64,000 nucleotides of DNA from NCBI GenBank assembly GCA_016290995.1, contig JAEEVR010000002.1, positions 104,080-168,079 of the forward strand, given 5' to 3'. Each line of letters opens with the position of its first letter. The first letter of the stretch is position 1. Shown piece after piece: positions 42,044 through 51,331 of the stretch. The translations under genes were made by a program, and so were the position numbers. This stretch comes from Treponema sp. Its GTDB lineage: Bacteria; Spirochaetota; Spirochaetia; Treponematales; Treponemataceae. The notes under the pieces were generated by a model. It had not been told where the DNA came from, searched no databases, and saw only the letters and a program-made list of their open reading frames with translations.

Positions 42044-43215
42044 TCGCCGCCCTCCAAAAGCATTATTTTGCCGCTAGGAATCCGCGCGCGGATTTTATTT
42101 TGCGCGGCGGAACTTTCTATTTTTTTCCACAAAGATTTTTCGACTTCCCAAGCAATCAGCGCGGGCTCTGCGCGCTCGTTGGGTTCGCAGTAAGCGATGG
42201 ACGCGTCGCCCTGCGGCCGCTCTTGGATAAAGTAAACCGTATAGGAAAACGCGTCTTCTATCACACGCTTTATGTCGCAAGTAAAAACGTTTTCGGCGGC
42301 CGCGTCGTGGCCTTGCGCGCCGTCTTGGCAAAGCTCCAAATAGTGGGCGCGGAAGCCGGCGAACTTTGGGCGAGCGTGTTCTTGGTTAACAAAAACGTCA
42401 GGAGCGAGCCCCGCGCCATCTTGGTTGACCAAAACGTCGGCAGCGGCGCGAATCTTTATGCCCCAATCAAGCGCGTAGGCCGCGCCGTCGGAAAGCCACT
42501 TTAGGCGGCTTATGTTTTTGCAGCCGGAAAGGCGCGCGGCGGCAACTGTGGCAGGCCTTTCAAAAAATTCGCGCTTGTCAACAGGCCGCGAAAATTTTCC
42601 GCGCTCGACAAAGGCGATTTTTGAGCAAAGCCTAAAGGCTTCGTTTCGGTCGTGGGTGACCAAAATCGCGGGCCGTTTTTTTTCTTCCAACAGTTCCAGC
42701 AAAAGGCGCTCAAGCTCGGACTTTCTGTTGCTGTCCAAGGCTGAAAAAGGCTCGTCAAGCAAAAAGACTCTTGGCTCGGAGACTAAAAGCCGCGCGAGCG
42801 CCGCCCTCTGCCGTTCCCCGCCGGAAAGAGAGGCGGGATAAAGGTTTTCTTTTCCTGAAAGGCCAAAGCGCTTTATATATGCGGCCGCGTCAGTCCAAGC
42901 CGTTTGGGATTTTGCCGCGCAAAGAATGTTTTGCAAAAGCGTCATATTGGGGAAAAGCGCGCATTCCTGAAAAAGAAAGCCGACCCGCCGTTTTTGCGGA
43001 GCGAGGTTTATACGCTTTTTCGAATCAAAAAGAACGCGGCCGTCCAAAATTATTTTTCCCTTGTCGGGCCGCTCGATTCCCGCAATGCATTTTAGGAGCA
43101 AGGTTTTTCCGGCGCCCGACTCGCCAAGCGCGGCGAGAGTTTCGTTAGAGGCCTCAAAGTCTGCACGCAAAAAAAAGTTTCCAAGGCGTTTTTCAATATT
43201 AACGATTAGGCTCAC
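42040..43215 (-). CDS. modC: Molybdate ABC transporter ATPase ModC
   Basis: 391 residues. Walker A GESGAGKT, signature SLSGGERQRAALARLL, Walker B VFLLDEPFSALD, switch His in VTHDRNEAF. After about residue 230 comes an extended regulatory region longer than the single MOP domain usual for ModC (ISRLKWLSDGAAYALDWGIKI..., with a repeated VLVNQDGAG/VFVNQEHAR pair). The ASNETLAALGESGAGK start and the gene order modA-B-C support molybdate rather than sulfate. Confidence 0.93.
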   Translation of the reverse strand: MSLIVNIEKRLGNFFLRADFEASNETLAALGESGAGKTLLLKCIAGIERPDKGKIILDGRVLFDSKKRINLAPQKRRVGFLFQECALFPNMTLLQNILCAAKSQTAWTDAAAYIKRFGLSGKENLYPASLSGGERQRAALARLLVSEPRVFLLDEPFSALDSNRKSELERLLLELLEEKKRPAILVTHDRNEAFRLCSKIAFVERGKFSRPVDKREFFERPATVAAARLSGCKNISRLKWLSDGAAYALDWGIKIRAAADVLVNQDGAGLAPDVFVNQEHARPKFAGFRAHYLELCQDGAQGHDAAAENVFTCDIKRVIEDAFSYTVYFIQERPQGDASIAYCEPNERAEPALIAWEVEKSLWKKIESSAAQNKIRARIPSGKIMLLEGGE

Positions 43216-43883
43216 CGCGCGCCTCCCCTGCCAGCCGCCCGCTCAGTCGCTAGGTTCATCAATAGGAGCGTCGCCGCCGAAAGCGCGAAAATTATCAAAA
43301 CCCATTTTAGCGCGAGAGCCTTGTTCCCGCCCTGCATCGCGGTGTATACGGCGACGGCCATCGTCTGCGTTTTTCCGGGAAGGTTTCCGGCAACCATAAT
43401 CGTCGCGCCAAACTCGCCCAACGCGCGCGCGAACGAAAGAACGACCGCAGCGGCGATTCCCGGAAGCGAGACCGGAATCATTATTCGTGTGAAAATCCAA
43501 AACTCGCCCAAACCCAAGGTTCTCGCCGCGGCGATTATCGAAGGATCGATTTGCCCAAAGGCCCCGCGCGCCGTTCTGTACATCACCGGGAACGAAACCA
43601 CAGTCGCCGCGAAAACGCCTCCGCCCCAAGTAAAAAGCGGATTGATTCCAAACTTAAAAAGAAAATTTCCGACGCCGCCGTTTTTGCTAAAAAGAAGCAG
43701 CAAAAAAAAACCCACGACTGTCGGCGGAAGAACGAGCGGAAGCGAAAGAAGGGCGTCCAAAAACGGGCGCGCGCGGCGAGTCGTTCCCACCCCCCACGCG
43801 CAAAGGATTCCCAGCACAAACGTTATCAGGGTTGCGGAAAAAGCGATTTTACAAGAAATCCAAAGGGGCGAAAAATCCATCAC
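43212..43883 (-). CDS. modB: Molybdate ABC transporter permease ModB
   Basis: 223 residues, five hydrophobic segments; DALLSLPLVLPPTVVGFFLL near the N-terminus and the loop IIAAARTLGLGEFWIFTRIMIPVSLPGI, FARALGEFGATIMVAGN are typical ModB. Four-base overlaps with both modA and modC. Confidence 0.95.
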   Translation of the reverse strand: MMDFSPLWISCKIAFSATLITFVLGILCAWGVGTTRRARPFLDALLSLPLVLPPTVVGFFLLLLFSKNGGVGNFLFKFGINPLFTWGGGVFAATVVSFPVMYRTARGAFGQIDPSIIAAARTLGLGEFWIFTRIMIPVSLPGIAAAVVLSFARALGEFGATIMVAGNLPGKTQTMAVAVYTAMQGGNKALALKWVLIIFALSAATLLLMNLATERAAGRGGAR

Positions 43884-44719
43884 TTGTCCGCCATTTTAAA
43901 GCCGGCCTTTTTAAAAACAGCCGCGGCTTTTTCAGAATGCAAAAAGTCGGCAAAAGCGCGCGCGGCATCCTTGTGTTCACTGGCCGCTATGATTCCAATA
44001 GGATAAATGACGGGCGGACACAAGCCTTCTGGAGCATACGCCGCCACGCGAACTTTTTGGCTTGAAGCCGCGTCGGTGGCGTAGACAATGCCGCAATCGC
44101 AAGCCTCCTCCTCCACCCAAGAAAGGGCCGTCCTAACGTCGCTTGCGAAATTCGCCTTGGCGCTGACGGAGGCCCAAATACCAAGAGACTCGCAAACGGC
44201 CTTTGCGTATTGGCCAACGGGAACGCTTTGAGGTTCGCCAACTGCGATCAATTTTACGGCGGGGCTTGCAAGCTCTTCAAACGAAGAAATCTTTTGCGCG
44301 CTTGCCTTTGGAAGAATCAGGACTACTTGGTTTTGCAAAAGATTTGTGACGAAGCCGCTTTCCATAAGATTTTTCTGGACAAGCGCGTCCATTTGCTTTT
44401 TGGCGGCCGAAACAAAAACGTCGCAAGGAGCGCCCGCCTCAATTTGCGCCTGCAGCGCGCCAGAGCCTCCGAACGAAAAGAAAAGTTCCACATTGGGATT
44501 TTCTTTTTGGTACAAATCTTTAATTTCTGCGCAAACATCGGTCAAGGAGGCGGCGGCCAAAACCGTAAGCTCCGTTTTTTTACCGGCCTTTGAGCAAGAA
44601 GCGAAAAGCGTCGCAAGGATTAATACAAGATCGAGAATGCGGCCAAAACGAGAATGGAATGCAAGACAAAAAAAGCGGCCGTCGCGAACTTCTGTCAAAC
44701 CAAACAATCCCTTTTTCAT
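43880..44719 (-). CDS. modA: Molybdate-binding lipoprotein ModA
   Basis: 279 residues from ATG 44719 (GGAGG seven bases upstream). N-terminus is unusually long before the hydrophobic core (about 27 residues), then LVLILATLFASC with a lipidated Cys. Mature part: LTVLAAASLTDVCAEI, FSFGGSGALQAQIEAGAPCDVFVSA, VGEPQSVPVGQYAKAV and CGIVYATDA are ModA motifs. Separated from moaC by one base. Confidence 0.93.
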   Translation of the reverse strand: MKKGLFGLTEVRDGRFFCLAFHSRFGRILDLVLILATLFASCSKAGKKTELTVLAAASLTDVCAEIKDLYQKENPNVELFFSFGGSGALQAQIEAGAPCDVFVSAAKKQMDALVQKNLMESGFVTNLLQNQVVLILPKASAQKISSFEELASPAVKLIAVGEPQSVPVGQYAKAVCESLGIWASVSAKANFASDVRTALSWVEEEACDCGIVYATDAASSQKVRVAAYAPEGLCPPVIYPIGIIAASEHKDAARAFADFLHSEKAAAVFKKAGFKMADK

Positions 44720-44720
44720 T

Positions 44721-45215
44721 TTACGCCTCCGATCTTTTAAACGCGCCCGACTTTCCGCCGGACTTTTCCTCAAGATGAATTTCTGAGATTTCCATCGTTT
44801 TGTCAATCGCCTTGCACATATCATATATAGTTAAAAGCGCGACGCTAACGCCGGTCAAGGCTTCCATCTCGGCGCCGGTTTTGCCCGAAAGCTTCACCGA
44901 ACACTCGCAGCGAATCGCTCCCCGCTCCGGGCAAAGAGTAAAGTCGACGGAGATTTTTGAAAGCAAGAGGGGGTGGCAGAGCGGAATCAAGTCCGATGTT
45001 TTTTTTGCGGCCATAATGCCAGCGATTTTTGCGGCGGCCAAGGCGTCGCCCTTTTGGACCGCGCCGCTTGCAATTGCGTCGATGACTTCCTTGCTTGCAA
45101 AAATCATTCCGCTCGCGCGCGCGAAGCGGTCGGTATCCGATTTTTGGCTTACGTCAACCATGCAAGCCTTGCCGTTTTTATCGATGTGCGTAAAGCCGTT
45201 CGTTTTTTCTTCCAT
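44721..45215 (-). CDS. moaC: Cyclic pyranopterin monophosphate synthase MoaC
   Basis: 164 residues: THIDKNGKACMVDVSQK, MAAKKTSDLIPLCHPL, GKTGAEMEALTGVSVALLTIYDM are the family motifs, including the conserved Lys and Asp of the active site. Second step of molybdopterin synthesis, with MoaA. The next enzymes, MoaD and MoaE, are not in this operon. Confidence 0.95.
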   Translation of the reverse strand: MEEKTNGFTHIDKNGKACMVDVSQKSDTDRFARASGMIFASKEVIDAIASGAVQKGDALAAAKIAGIMAAKKTSDLIPLCHPLLLSKISVDFTLCPERGAIRCECSVKLSGKTGAEMEALTGVSVALLTIYDMCKAIDKTMEISEIHLEEKSGGKSGAFKRSEA

Positions 45216-45224
45216 ACAAAAATC

Positions 45225-46262
45225 CTATTTTCCAAAACCGCAATTTGGGTAGACGCAATATTCGCAAGAAAGGCAAAGGCCGCCCTCCCCGTATTGCGCC
45301 AAATCTGATGGGCGAAGTTTTTCTTCCGCAAGAACACGCGGAAAAACCAAGTCAAAGACTGTCCTGCCCGCGTACATCACGCAGCCCGGAAGGCCCAAAA
45401 CGGGAACGTTCCGCCCGCCGCATTGCAAGTACGAAAGCAAGAACATCGCGCCGGGAAGGACCGGAGCGCCGTAAGAAACGATTTGCGCTCCAGCCGCCTT
45501 TATCGCGCCCGGAGTCCTGTCGTCGGGATCGACGCTCATTCCGCCCGTGCACAAAACGATGTCGGCGCTTTTTGCTGACGAAAGGATCGCGGCCTTGATT
45601 TCATCCAAGTCGTCGCCGGGGAAAACTTGCCCAACAATCTCTACGTCAAATTCCAAAAGTTTTTTTTGAAGCGCGGGGCCAAAACCGTCCTTTATCAAGC
45701 CTTTTTTGATTTCGCTTCCTGTCGTGACGAGCGCGATTTTTTTATGCTTGAACGGAACGATTTTTAAAAGCGGCTCGCTTCCGGCGGTCTCTCGCGCGCG
45801 CTTCATTTTTTCTTCTTCTATCACAAGGGGAATTATTCTCGTTCCGCAAAGCTTGTCGCCCTTGTGAACTACGGTGTTTGAGTGAATCGTCGCAACCATC
45901 ATTTGGCCCAGCGAGTTAAGCTCCAAAAGTTTTTGCGAATTGATTTTTAACAGGCCAAAAATTTTTGCGCTAATTTCTATCTTTCCTTCGCTGGGCTGGC
46001 TTGCGCTCATCGTTGGGGAATCAGGGCCGCCCATGCAAATGTCGCGCAAAATTTCGGCTGCCTCGTCCTCGTGCAAAAAGCCATCGCGCTTTTCCCAAAC
46101 GTAAAGGTTTTCTTTTCCGACCGAAAGCAAAACGGGAACGTCTTCCTCGCGCACGACATGGCCTTTCTTAAAGACAGGCCCCTTTTTTACGCCGGGAATT
46201 ATTTGCGTGATGTCGTGGCAGAGAACGTGGCCGACAGCGTCTTTAGTTTGAACAAGCTTCAT
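45225..46262 (-). CDS. Molybdopterin-binding MoeA/MogA-like protein with C-terminal Cys cluster
   Basis: 345 residues from ATG 46262 (AAGGAA upstream), overlapping mobAB by 20 bases. MoaB/Mog domain: IALVTTGSEIKKGLIKDGFGPAL, VLCTGGMSVDPDDRTPGAI and VLGLPGCVMYAGRTVFDLVFP. The N-terminal part (KLVQTKDAVGHVLCHDITQI, KKGHVVREEDVPVLLSVGK) is MoeA-like. The end LCLSCEYCVYPNCGFGK has Cys in C-x2-C-x2-C-x4-C spacing, suggesting a zinc or Fe-S site. A second MoeA-type protein in this operon; its step is not known. Confidence 0.85.
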   Translation of the reverse strand: MKLVQTKDAVGHVLCHDITQIIPGVKKGPVFKKGHVVREEDVPVLLSVGKENLYVWEKRDGFLHEDEAAEILRDICMGGPDSPTMSASQPSEGKIEISAKIFGLLKINSQKLLELNSLGQMMVATIHSNTVVHKGDKLCGTRIIPLVIEEEKMKRARETAGSEPLLKIVPFKHKKIALVTTGSEIKKGLIKDGFGPALQKKLLEFDVEIVGQVFPGDDLDEIKAAILSSAKSADIVLCTGGMSVDPDDRTPGAIKAAGAQIVSYGAPVLPGAMFLLSYLQCGGRNVPVLGLPGCVMYAGRTVFDLVFPRVLAEEKLRPSDLAQYGEGGLCLSCEYCVYPNCGFGK

Positions 46263-47409
46263 CGATAATTCCTTGTAAAAAATATTTTTCCACGCAAGAA
46301 AAAATTCCATTCGCGTCGGTGGAATCCATTGTGGGAACGCCTGTTGGAACGCCGCCGCTCGCATCGTCAAGAGTGAAGTCGCTCGCAAGGCAAATCAGGT
46401 TTTCTTGATTGCAAGAAGGCCGCTCGCTCACCTCCCGCCGCAACACTTCTATTTTTGGCAGAGCAGAATCCTTTAGGCCTTCGATTATCACAAAGTCCAA
46501 GCCGGGACAGCGCGCCGTGAGTCCCTGGACTAATTCTTGGGCGGCGGCAGTCTTGGCCTTGCCATCAATTTCAGGAGCGCAGAGCATAAAGCGCTTGTCG
46601 GAAAAGACCGCTGTTCCAAGGGCTCCGGCTTCAGAAAACTTAAAGGTGTCCGTTCCCGGAGCGTCGCTAAAACTGTCGTGGCCGTCGCGCTTAACGACCG
46701 CGCATTTATAGCCCTTTGACTGGGCCTCAGAAAGCAAGGATAATACCATTCGCGTCTTTCCGCTGTTTTTAATGCCGCATACGCAAAAGACAAAGGGCTT
46801 TAGAAGAGCCAAAAAATCTTGGGGCGCGTTGACGTTGGCAAAAAGTTTTTTGGGCAAAGAAGATTTTTCCACCGCCACAAATTTTGTCGGAGCTTTTTCA
46901 AAAAGGCGCGAAAGCTTTAGATCGTCCGCCGCCATTTGCCCTTCCACAACTGGCAGGATAGACTTTTTGTAAAGCGCGCAAAGGGGCTCGGACCGACCGT
47001 CGACAAGAGGAACATAGCAGTCGTAGTCTGAACAAACGAATTCTTTTAGATAAGAAGGAATCTCTTTTGCGGCAAAAGGCATGTCAACGGCGCAAACAAA
47101 AACCAAATCGCTTTTGGCTTCGCCAAGCGCGCGGCGGATTCCTTCGAGCGGACCCTTTTCGCGCCTTTGGTCAGGCACAAAGCGCGCTTTCGCGCCGGAT
47201 TTTTGGTCTTGAAGGAATTCAGGCTCCGAGCCGCAGTTTGGGCCTTGAACGCCTTCCGCTTTTCCGCAAATTAAAATTTCATCGCAATCGTCAGCTTCCG
47301 AAAACTCAGACACCAGGCGCTCTAAAAAAGTTTTTCCTTCCCAAATAAGCGCCGCCTTGTCTTTTCCCATCCGGGAACTTTTTCCGCCGCAAAGAATCGC
47401 AACCGTCAC
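46243..47409 (-). CDS. MobA-MobB fusion (molybdenum cofactor guanylyltransferase)
   Basis: 388 residues from GTG 47409, chosen for the GTGA overlap with moeA and GGGAG seven bases upstream. MobA domain (1-200): VTVAILCGGKSSRMGKDKAA, the GTP-binding motif, and VFVCAVDMPFAA with the metal Asp. MobB domain (about 205-360): VCGIKNSGKTRMVLSLL (P-loop 212-219), VKRDGHDSFSD and FVIIEGLKDS. MobA attaches GMP to Mo-molybdopterin to make the MGD form required by formate dehydrogenase. A hydrophilic tail follows. Confidence 0.93.
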   Translation of the reverse strand: MTVAILCGGKSSRMGKDKAALIWEGKTFLERLVSEFSEADDCDEILICGKAEGVQGPNCGSEPEFLQDQKSGAKARFVPDQRREKGPLEGIRRALGEAKSDLVFVCAVDMPFAAKEIPSYLKEFVCSDYDCYVPLVDGRSEPLCALYKKSILPVVEGQMAADDLKLSRLFEKAPTKFVAVEKSSLPKKLFANVNAPQDFLALLKPFVFCVCGIKNSGKTRMVLSLLSEAQSKGYKCAVVKRDGHDSFSDAPGTDTFKFSEAGALGTAVFSDKRFMLCAPEIDGKAKTAAAQELVQGLTARCPGLDFVIIEGLKDSALPKIEVLRREVSERPSCNQENLICLASDFTLDDASGGVPTGVPTMDSTDANGIFSCVEKYFLQGIIDEACSN

Positions 47410-48629
47410 AGCGCCGCTCCCATGTTCCAAACGGCAACTTCGTCTCCCTTGCAAAGCGCCTTGCCTGCCGGAACGTCAACATAAGCGTTGCATTCAAGGA
47501 GATTGCTGATTACAGAAGCGGCGTGACTTTGGCTTGGAAGGAAAACGCTTCCGCCTTCCAAACGGGCGCGCAAAAAACGGCGGCGCTTGGAAACCTTGCC
47601 GCATTCGTCGCAAAGTTTTGCGCATACTTTTTTTGGAACAAAGGAATCGGAGCCCATCAAAACGGCGGCGGCGCGGTAAAAGTAAATGTCAAAGTTTGCC
47701 ATCGCGGCGTAGGGATTTCCTGAAAGGCTTAGTATGACTTTTCCGTTCAAGACGCTGGCGGTCGTCGGCGTTCCAGGCTGAACGTTCACGCCAGTAAAAA
47801 GAGTCTTGGCTCCGATGTCGGACAAAACTTTTGGAAGGAGGTCTTTTTTTCCGACAGAGATTCCGCCCGTGGTTATCACAAAATCGGACGACTCCAAAGC
47901 GCCTTTTAGCGCGATTCTGATTTCGTCTTCGTCGTCAATAAGAATTTTGTTTTGCGCGACGGCCAAGCCCGCGGCCTTTATCGAGGCGCATAAAAGCTCG
48001 CCCACGCTGGAATAAATTTTTCCGGGAGCGAGAGGCTCCCCCGCGCGGACAAGCTCGCTCCCTGTAGCCAAAACGCTCACGCGGGCAGGAACGCGAACCC
48101 TTAAAAAAGAAATGCCCAAGCTCGCCAGAAGCGCGGTTTCAACGCGTCCGATTCTTTTTCCTTTAGGAAGAACAAGGCTCCCCTTTTTTATGTCCTCGCC
48201 TTCCGCGCAATAATTTTCAAAGCGGCGGACGCTGTCATAGACCAAAACTTTTTCTTGGCCGTAGTCGGTGTCTTCTTGCATGACAACCGCGTCAAAGCCT
48301 TGCGGAACCGGGGAGCCCGTCATAACGCGGACGGCGGATTTTTTCTTGCAGGGAATTTCCCTCCAATCGCCGGCGCAAAGCTCTCCCGCGACGCAAAGCT
48401 CAACAGGATTTTCCTTGCTCGCTCCCGCAACATCTTCGGCGCGGACGGCGTATCCATCCATCGCGGATTTTGCGAACGGCGGAACGTTCATCGGAGCGAA
48501 AACGTCTTCAAAAAGAATCCGCCCCAACGCGTCGCAAAGCGCGACTTCCTCAAAAGCCGCGCCTGCCGTTCCGCCGCCAAGAGGCGAAAGATTTTTTTCT
48601 AGAATGGAAACCGCCTCTTCAATTTCCAT
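47406..48629 (-). CDS. moeA: Molybdopterin molybdotransferase MoeA
   Basis: 407 residues from ATG 48629. Domain order as in MoeA: SAMDGYAVRAEDVAG, VMTGSPVPQGFDAVVMQEDT, ISFLRVRVPARVSVLATGSELV, FVITTGGISVGKKDLLPKVL and ILSLSGNPYAAMANFDIYF. Inserts molybdate into adenylated molybdopterin. It starts two bases after the fdhA stop; an in-frame ATG at 48659 lies inside fdhA and lacks a ribosome-binding site. Confidence 0.95.
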   Translation of the reverse strand: MEIEEAVSILEKNLSPLGGGTAGAAFEEVALCDALGRILFEDVFAPMNVPPFAKSAMDGYAVRAEDVAGASKENPVELCVAGELCAGDWREIPCKKKSAVRVMTGSPVPQGFDAVVMQEDTDYGQEKVLVYDSVRRFENYCAEGEDIKKGSLVLPKGKRIGRVETALLASLGISFLRVRVPARVSVLATGSELVRAGEPLAPGKIYSSVGELLCASIKAAGLAVAQNKILIDDEDEIRIALKGALESSDFVITTGGISVGKKDLLPKVLSDIGAKTLFTGVNVQPGTPTTASVLNGKVILSLSGNPYAAMANFDIYFYRAAAVLMGSDSFVPKKVCAKLCDECGKVSKRRRFLRARLEGGSVFLPSQSHAASVISNLLECNAYVDVPAGKALCKGDEVAVWNMGAAL

Positions 48630-48631
48630 CG

Positions 48632-51331
48632 CTAGATTTTCTCCAAGCGGACGGCGCAAACTTTAAATTCCGGAATGCGCGCAAAGTCATCGAGCGCGGC
48701 GTTGGTAAGCGCGTTGACCGGCGAATCGGCGAAATGGAAGGGCATCCAAGTTTCGCCCTCGGACACCTTGCGGCCCACGCGCGCGGTCGCGGTAATCGAG
48801 CCGCGGCGGCTAGAAACGCGAACCTTCTCGCCGTTCTTAAAGCCTAGCCTTTCCGCGTCCTTGTAGTTCACTTCGACAAAGCCCTCGCCGGCGATTTCGT
48901 TAAGGCCTGGCGCGCGGCTGGTCATCGCCGCGGCGTTGTACTGGTAGAGTATTCGTCCTGTCGTAAGGAAGAAGGGATATTCGTTGTCAGGAAGTTCGGC
49001 CGCCGGCTTGTAGGCTGCCGGGTAAAGCAAGGCCTTTCCGCGGACGGGCTTTCCGACGTGCATGATCGGAGTGCCGAGGCTTTCTTTGTCCTTGCAGGGC
49101 CATTGGAGGCTTTGCCCCGCGTCAAGGCGCTGGTAAGAAACGCCGGCCATGCTCGGAGTGAGCGAAGCGATCTCGTCCATAATTTGAGACGCGGCAAGAC
49201 GCGGCTGCTTGTAGCCCATCGCGTTCATAAGGTCGATCAAAATGTCGGTGTCAAGCCGCGCTTCGCCGGGAGCGTCGACGGCCTTTCTTATGCGCTGGAC
49301 GCGGCGCTCGGTGTTGGTGAAGGTTCCTTCTTTTTCGGCGTAGCTTGTCGCAGGCAGAACCACGTCGGCATACTGGGCGGTCTTTGTAAGGAACAAGTCT
49401 TGGACCACAAAAAATTCAAGGCTCTCAAGCGCCTTAATGATATGCGCCGTGTCCGGATCGGAGACGACAGGGTCTTCGCCGCAAATGTAAAGGCCCTTTA
49501 TGTCGCCCTTTATCGCGGCCGGAAAAACTTCAGTCGCCTTTAGGCCGGGCTTGGCGCTAAGCGGAACGCCCCAAGCCTTTTCAAATTTTTGGCGGACCTC
49601 GTCGTTGTCAACCTTTTGATAGCCGGTGTAGTCTGTCGGCTGCGCTCCCATGTCGCACGCGCCCTGAACGTTGTTCTGGCCGCGAAGGGGGTTTACGCCG
49701 CAGCCGCTTTTTCCAAGCTTTCCGCAAAGGAGCGCCATGTTGGACATGCTCATTACGCCTTCGGTTCCGCTTGAATGTTCGGTGACTCCAAGGCAGTAAA
49801 TGATCGGCGCCTTTTTGGCCGCGGCGTACATTCTGGCAGCCTCGCGCAATTTGTCGGGATCAATGTGGCAAATCTCGCCGACCTTTTCGGGCGCGTATTC
49901 TTTGACAAGCTTTTTAATTTCTTCAAAGCCTTCGGTGAATTCATCGATGTAGTTTTGGTCAATGAGCTTTTCTTCTATCATGACGTTCATCATGCCGTTG
50001 GCAAAGGCCACGTTCGTTCCGGGACGCAGTTTTAAGTGAATGTCGGCTTTTGAGGCAAGGCCTATGTCGCGCGGATCCACGACGATAAGGCGCGTACCCT
50101 TTTCGACCGCCTGGCGGATTTGCATTCCGACAACCGGGTGCGCTTCCTCGGGGTTGGAGCCGACCAGCATTATGCAGTCAACGTCGTGGGTGATGTCGTA
50201 AATAGGGTTTGTCATCGCGCCGCTTCCCAAAGTTTTGGCAAGGCCGGCGACGGTGGCCGAATGGCAAACGCGCGCGCAGTTGTCGGTGTTGTTCGTTCCA
50301 AAGCAAGTCCTGACCATTTTTTGAACAAGGTAAATGTCCTCGTTGGCGCTTCTGGAACAGGCAAAGCCCGCAAGCGAGTCTCCGCCGTACTTTTCTTTTA
50401 GCTCAAGGAATTTTTTTGCCGTGTAAGAAATCGCTTCGTCCCAAGAGGCTTCCTCAAATTTACCGGTCGCCTTGTTCTTGATGAGCGGCTTTGTCAAACG
50501 GTCGGCGGAATGGACAAAGTCAAAGCTTCCGCTTCTGCCCTTTACGCACAAAAGGCCGTGGTTTGAAGGCCCGTCCGCCGCCTCGACGTTGACGATTTTA
50601 TTGTCCTTTACGACAAGGTAGAACTGGCAGCCCGTCGCGCAGTGGGGGCAAGTCGTCAAAACTTTTTTTGTCTCCCACGCGCGGTAGTTTTTCTGCCGCT
50701 TTAGGGTGAGCGCGCCGGTGGGACAGGCGGCCGCGCAGTTTCCGCACGACTCGCAGCTTGTCTCCTTCCAGTTTTGGCCAAAGGGCGACTCCACTAAATG
50801 GAAGACGCCTGTGCGGCCGCTTTTAAGGGCGTGGTTGGCCGCCGCCTTGTTGCAAACGCTAATGCAGGCTTGGCAATGGACGCACTTTGTGGGGTCGTAG
50901 GCGATGTAGGGATTCGAGTCTTGTACCGGGTATTTTCCGGCAAGCTTTGTGCGCGATCCGTGGTAGCCGCTTTCGGTCACTTGGTACTTGTTGCACAAAA
51001 ATTGCAGGCGGCAGACTCCGTTTTGGGAACAGTTGAGGCAGTCGACGACGTGATTTGAAAGAATCAGTTTTAGCATTTCCTTTCTGTATAAAGAAAGGCG
51101 TTCGGACTCAGTCTTTATCACGGCTCCTTCGGTGACAGGAGTTTTGCAAGAAGCTATCAAATGGTCGAGGCCTTCGACTTCGACCATGCAAATGCGGCAA
51201 GAGCCAATTTGGTTGATTTCTTTTAAGTAGCAAAGAGTCGGTATTTCAATTCCGTTTTGGCGGGCGGCTTCCAAAATCGTCGCGCCGTCTTGGACCGTTA
51301 TTTTTTTTCCGTCAATCGTGCAGTTGATCAT
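48632..51331 (-). CDS. fdhA: Formate dehydrogenase catalytic subunit (Mo-bisMGD, Cys form)
   Basis: 899 residues. N-terminal 2Fe-2S domain (Cys34, 45, 48, 62), a His/Cys cluster (about 94-107), two ferredoxin clusters (Cys150-160 and 193-203), then the FDH 4Fe-4S (Cys228, 231, 235, 262) and the bis-MGD body. The molybdenum ligand is Cys356 (NCARVCHSATV), where many relatives have selenocysteine, so no SECIS is needed. ELPDNEYPFFLTTGRILYQY and VSSRRGSITA are the C-terminal cofactor-binding strands. Interconverts formate and CO2. ATGA overlap with the upstream partner gene; GGAGG present. Confidence 0.95.
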   Translation of the reverse strand: MINCTIDGKKITVQDGATILEAARQNGIEIPTLCYLKEINQIGSCRICMVEVEGLDHLIASCKTPVTEGAVIKTESERLSLYRKEMLKLILSNHVVDCLNCSQNGVCRLQFLCNKYQVTESGYHGSRTKLAGKYPVQDSNPYIAYDPTKCVHCQACISVCNKAAANHALKSGRTGVFHLVESPFGQNWKETSCESCGNCAAACPTGALTLKRQKNYRAWETKKVLTTCPHCATGCQFYLVVKDNKIVNVEAADGPSNHGLLCVKGRSGSFDFVHSADRLTKPLIKNKATGKFEEASWDEAISYTAKKFLELKEKYGGDSLAGFACSRSANEDIYLVQKMVRTCFGTNNTDNCARVCHSATVAGLAKTLGSGAMTNPIYDITHDVDCIMLVGSNPEEAHPVVGMQIRQAVEKGTRLIVVDPRDIGLASKADIHLKLRPGTNVAFANGMMNVMIEEKLIDQNYIDEFTEGFEEIKKLVKEYAPEKVGEICHIDPDKLREAARMYAAAKKAPIIYCLGVTEHSSGTEGVMSMSNMALLCGKLGKSGCGVNPLRGQNNVQGACDMGAQPTDYTGYQKVDNDEVRQKFEKAWGVPLSAKPGLKATEVFPAAIKGDIKGLYICGEDPVVSDPDTAHIIKALESLEFFVVQDLFLTKTAQYADVVLPATSYAEKEGTFTNTERRVQRIRKAVDAPGEARLDTDILIDLMNAMGYKQPRLAASQIMDEIASLTPSMAGVSYQRLDAGQSLQWPCKDKESLGTPIMHVGKPVRGKALLYPAAYKPAAELPDNEYPFFLTTGRILYQYNAAAMTSRAPGLNEIAGEGFVEVNYKDAERLGFKNGEKVRVSSRRGSITATARVGRKVSEGETWMPFHFADSPVNALTNAALDDFARIPEFKVCAVRLEKI

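Noticed and set aside
50255..50285. Selenocysteine in the formate dehydrogenase
   Set aside because: The metal-ligand codon reads as Cys (TGC), not TGA, and the frame is uninterrupted.
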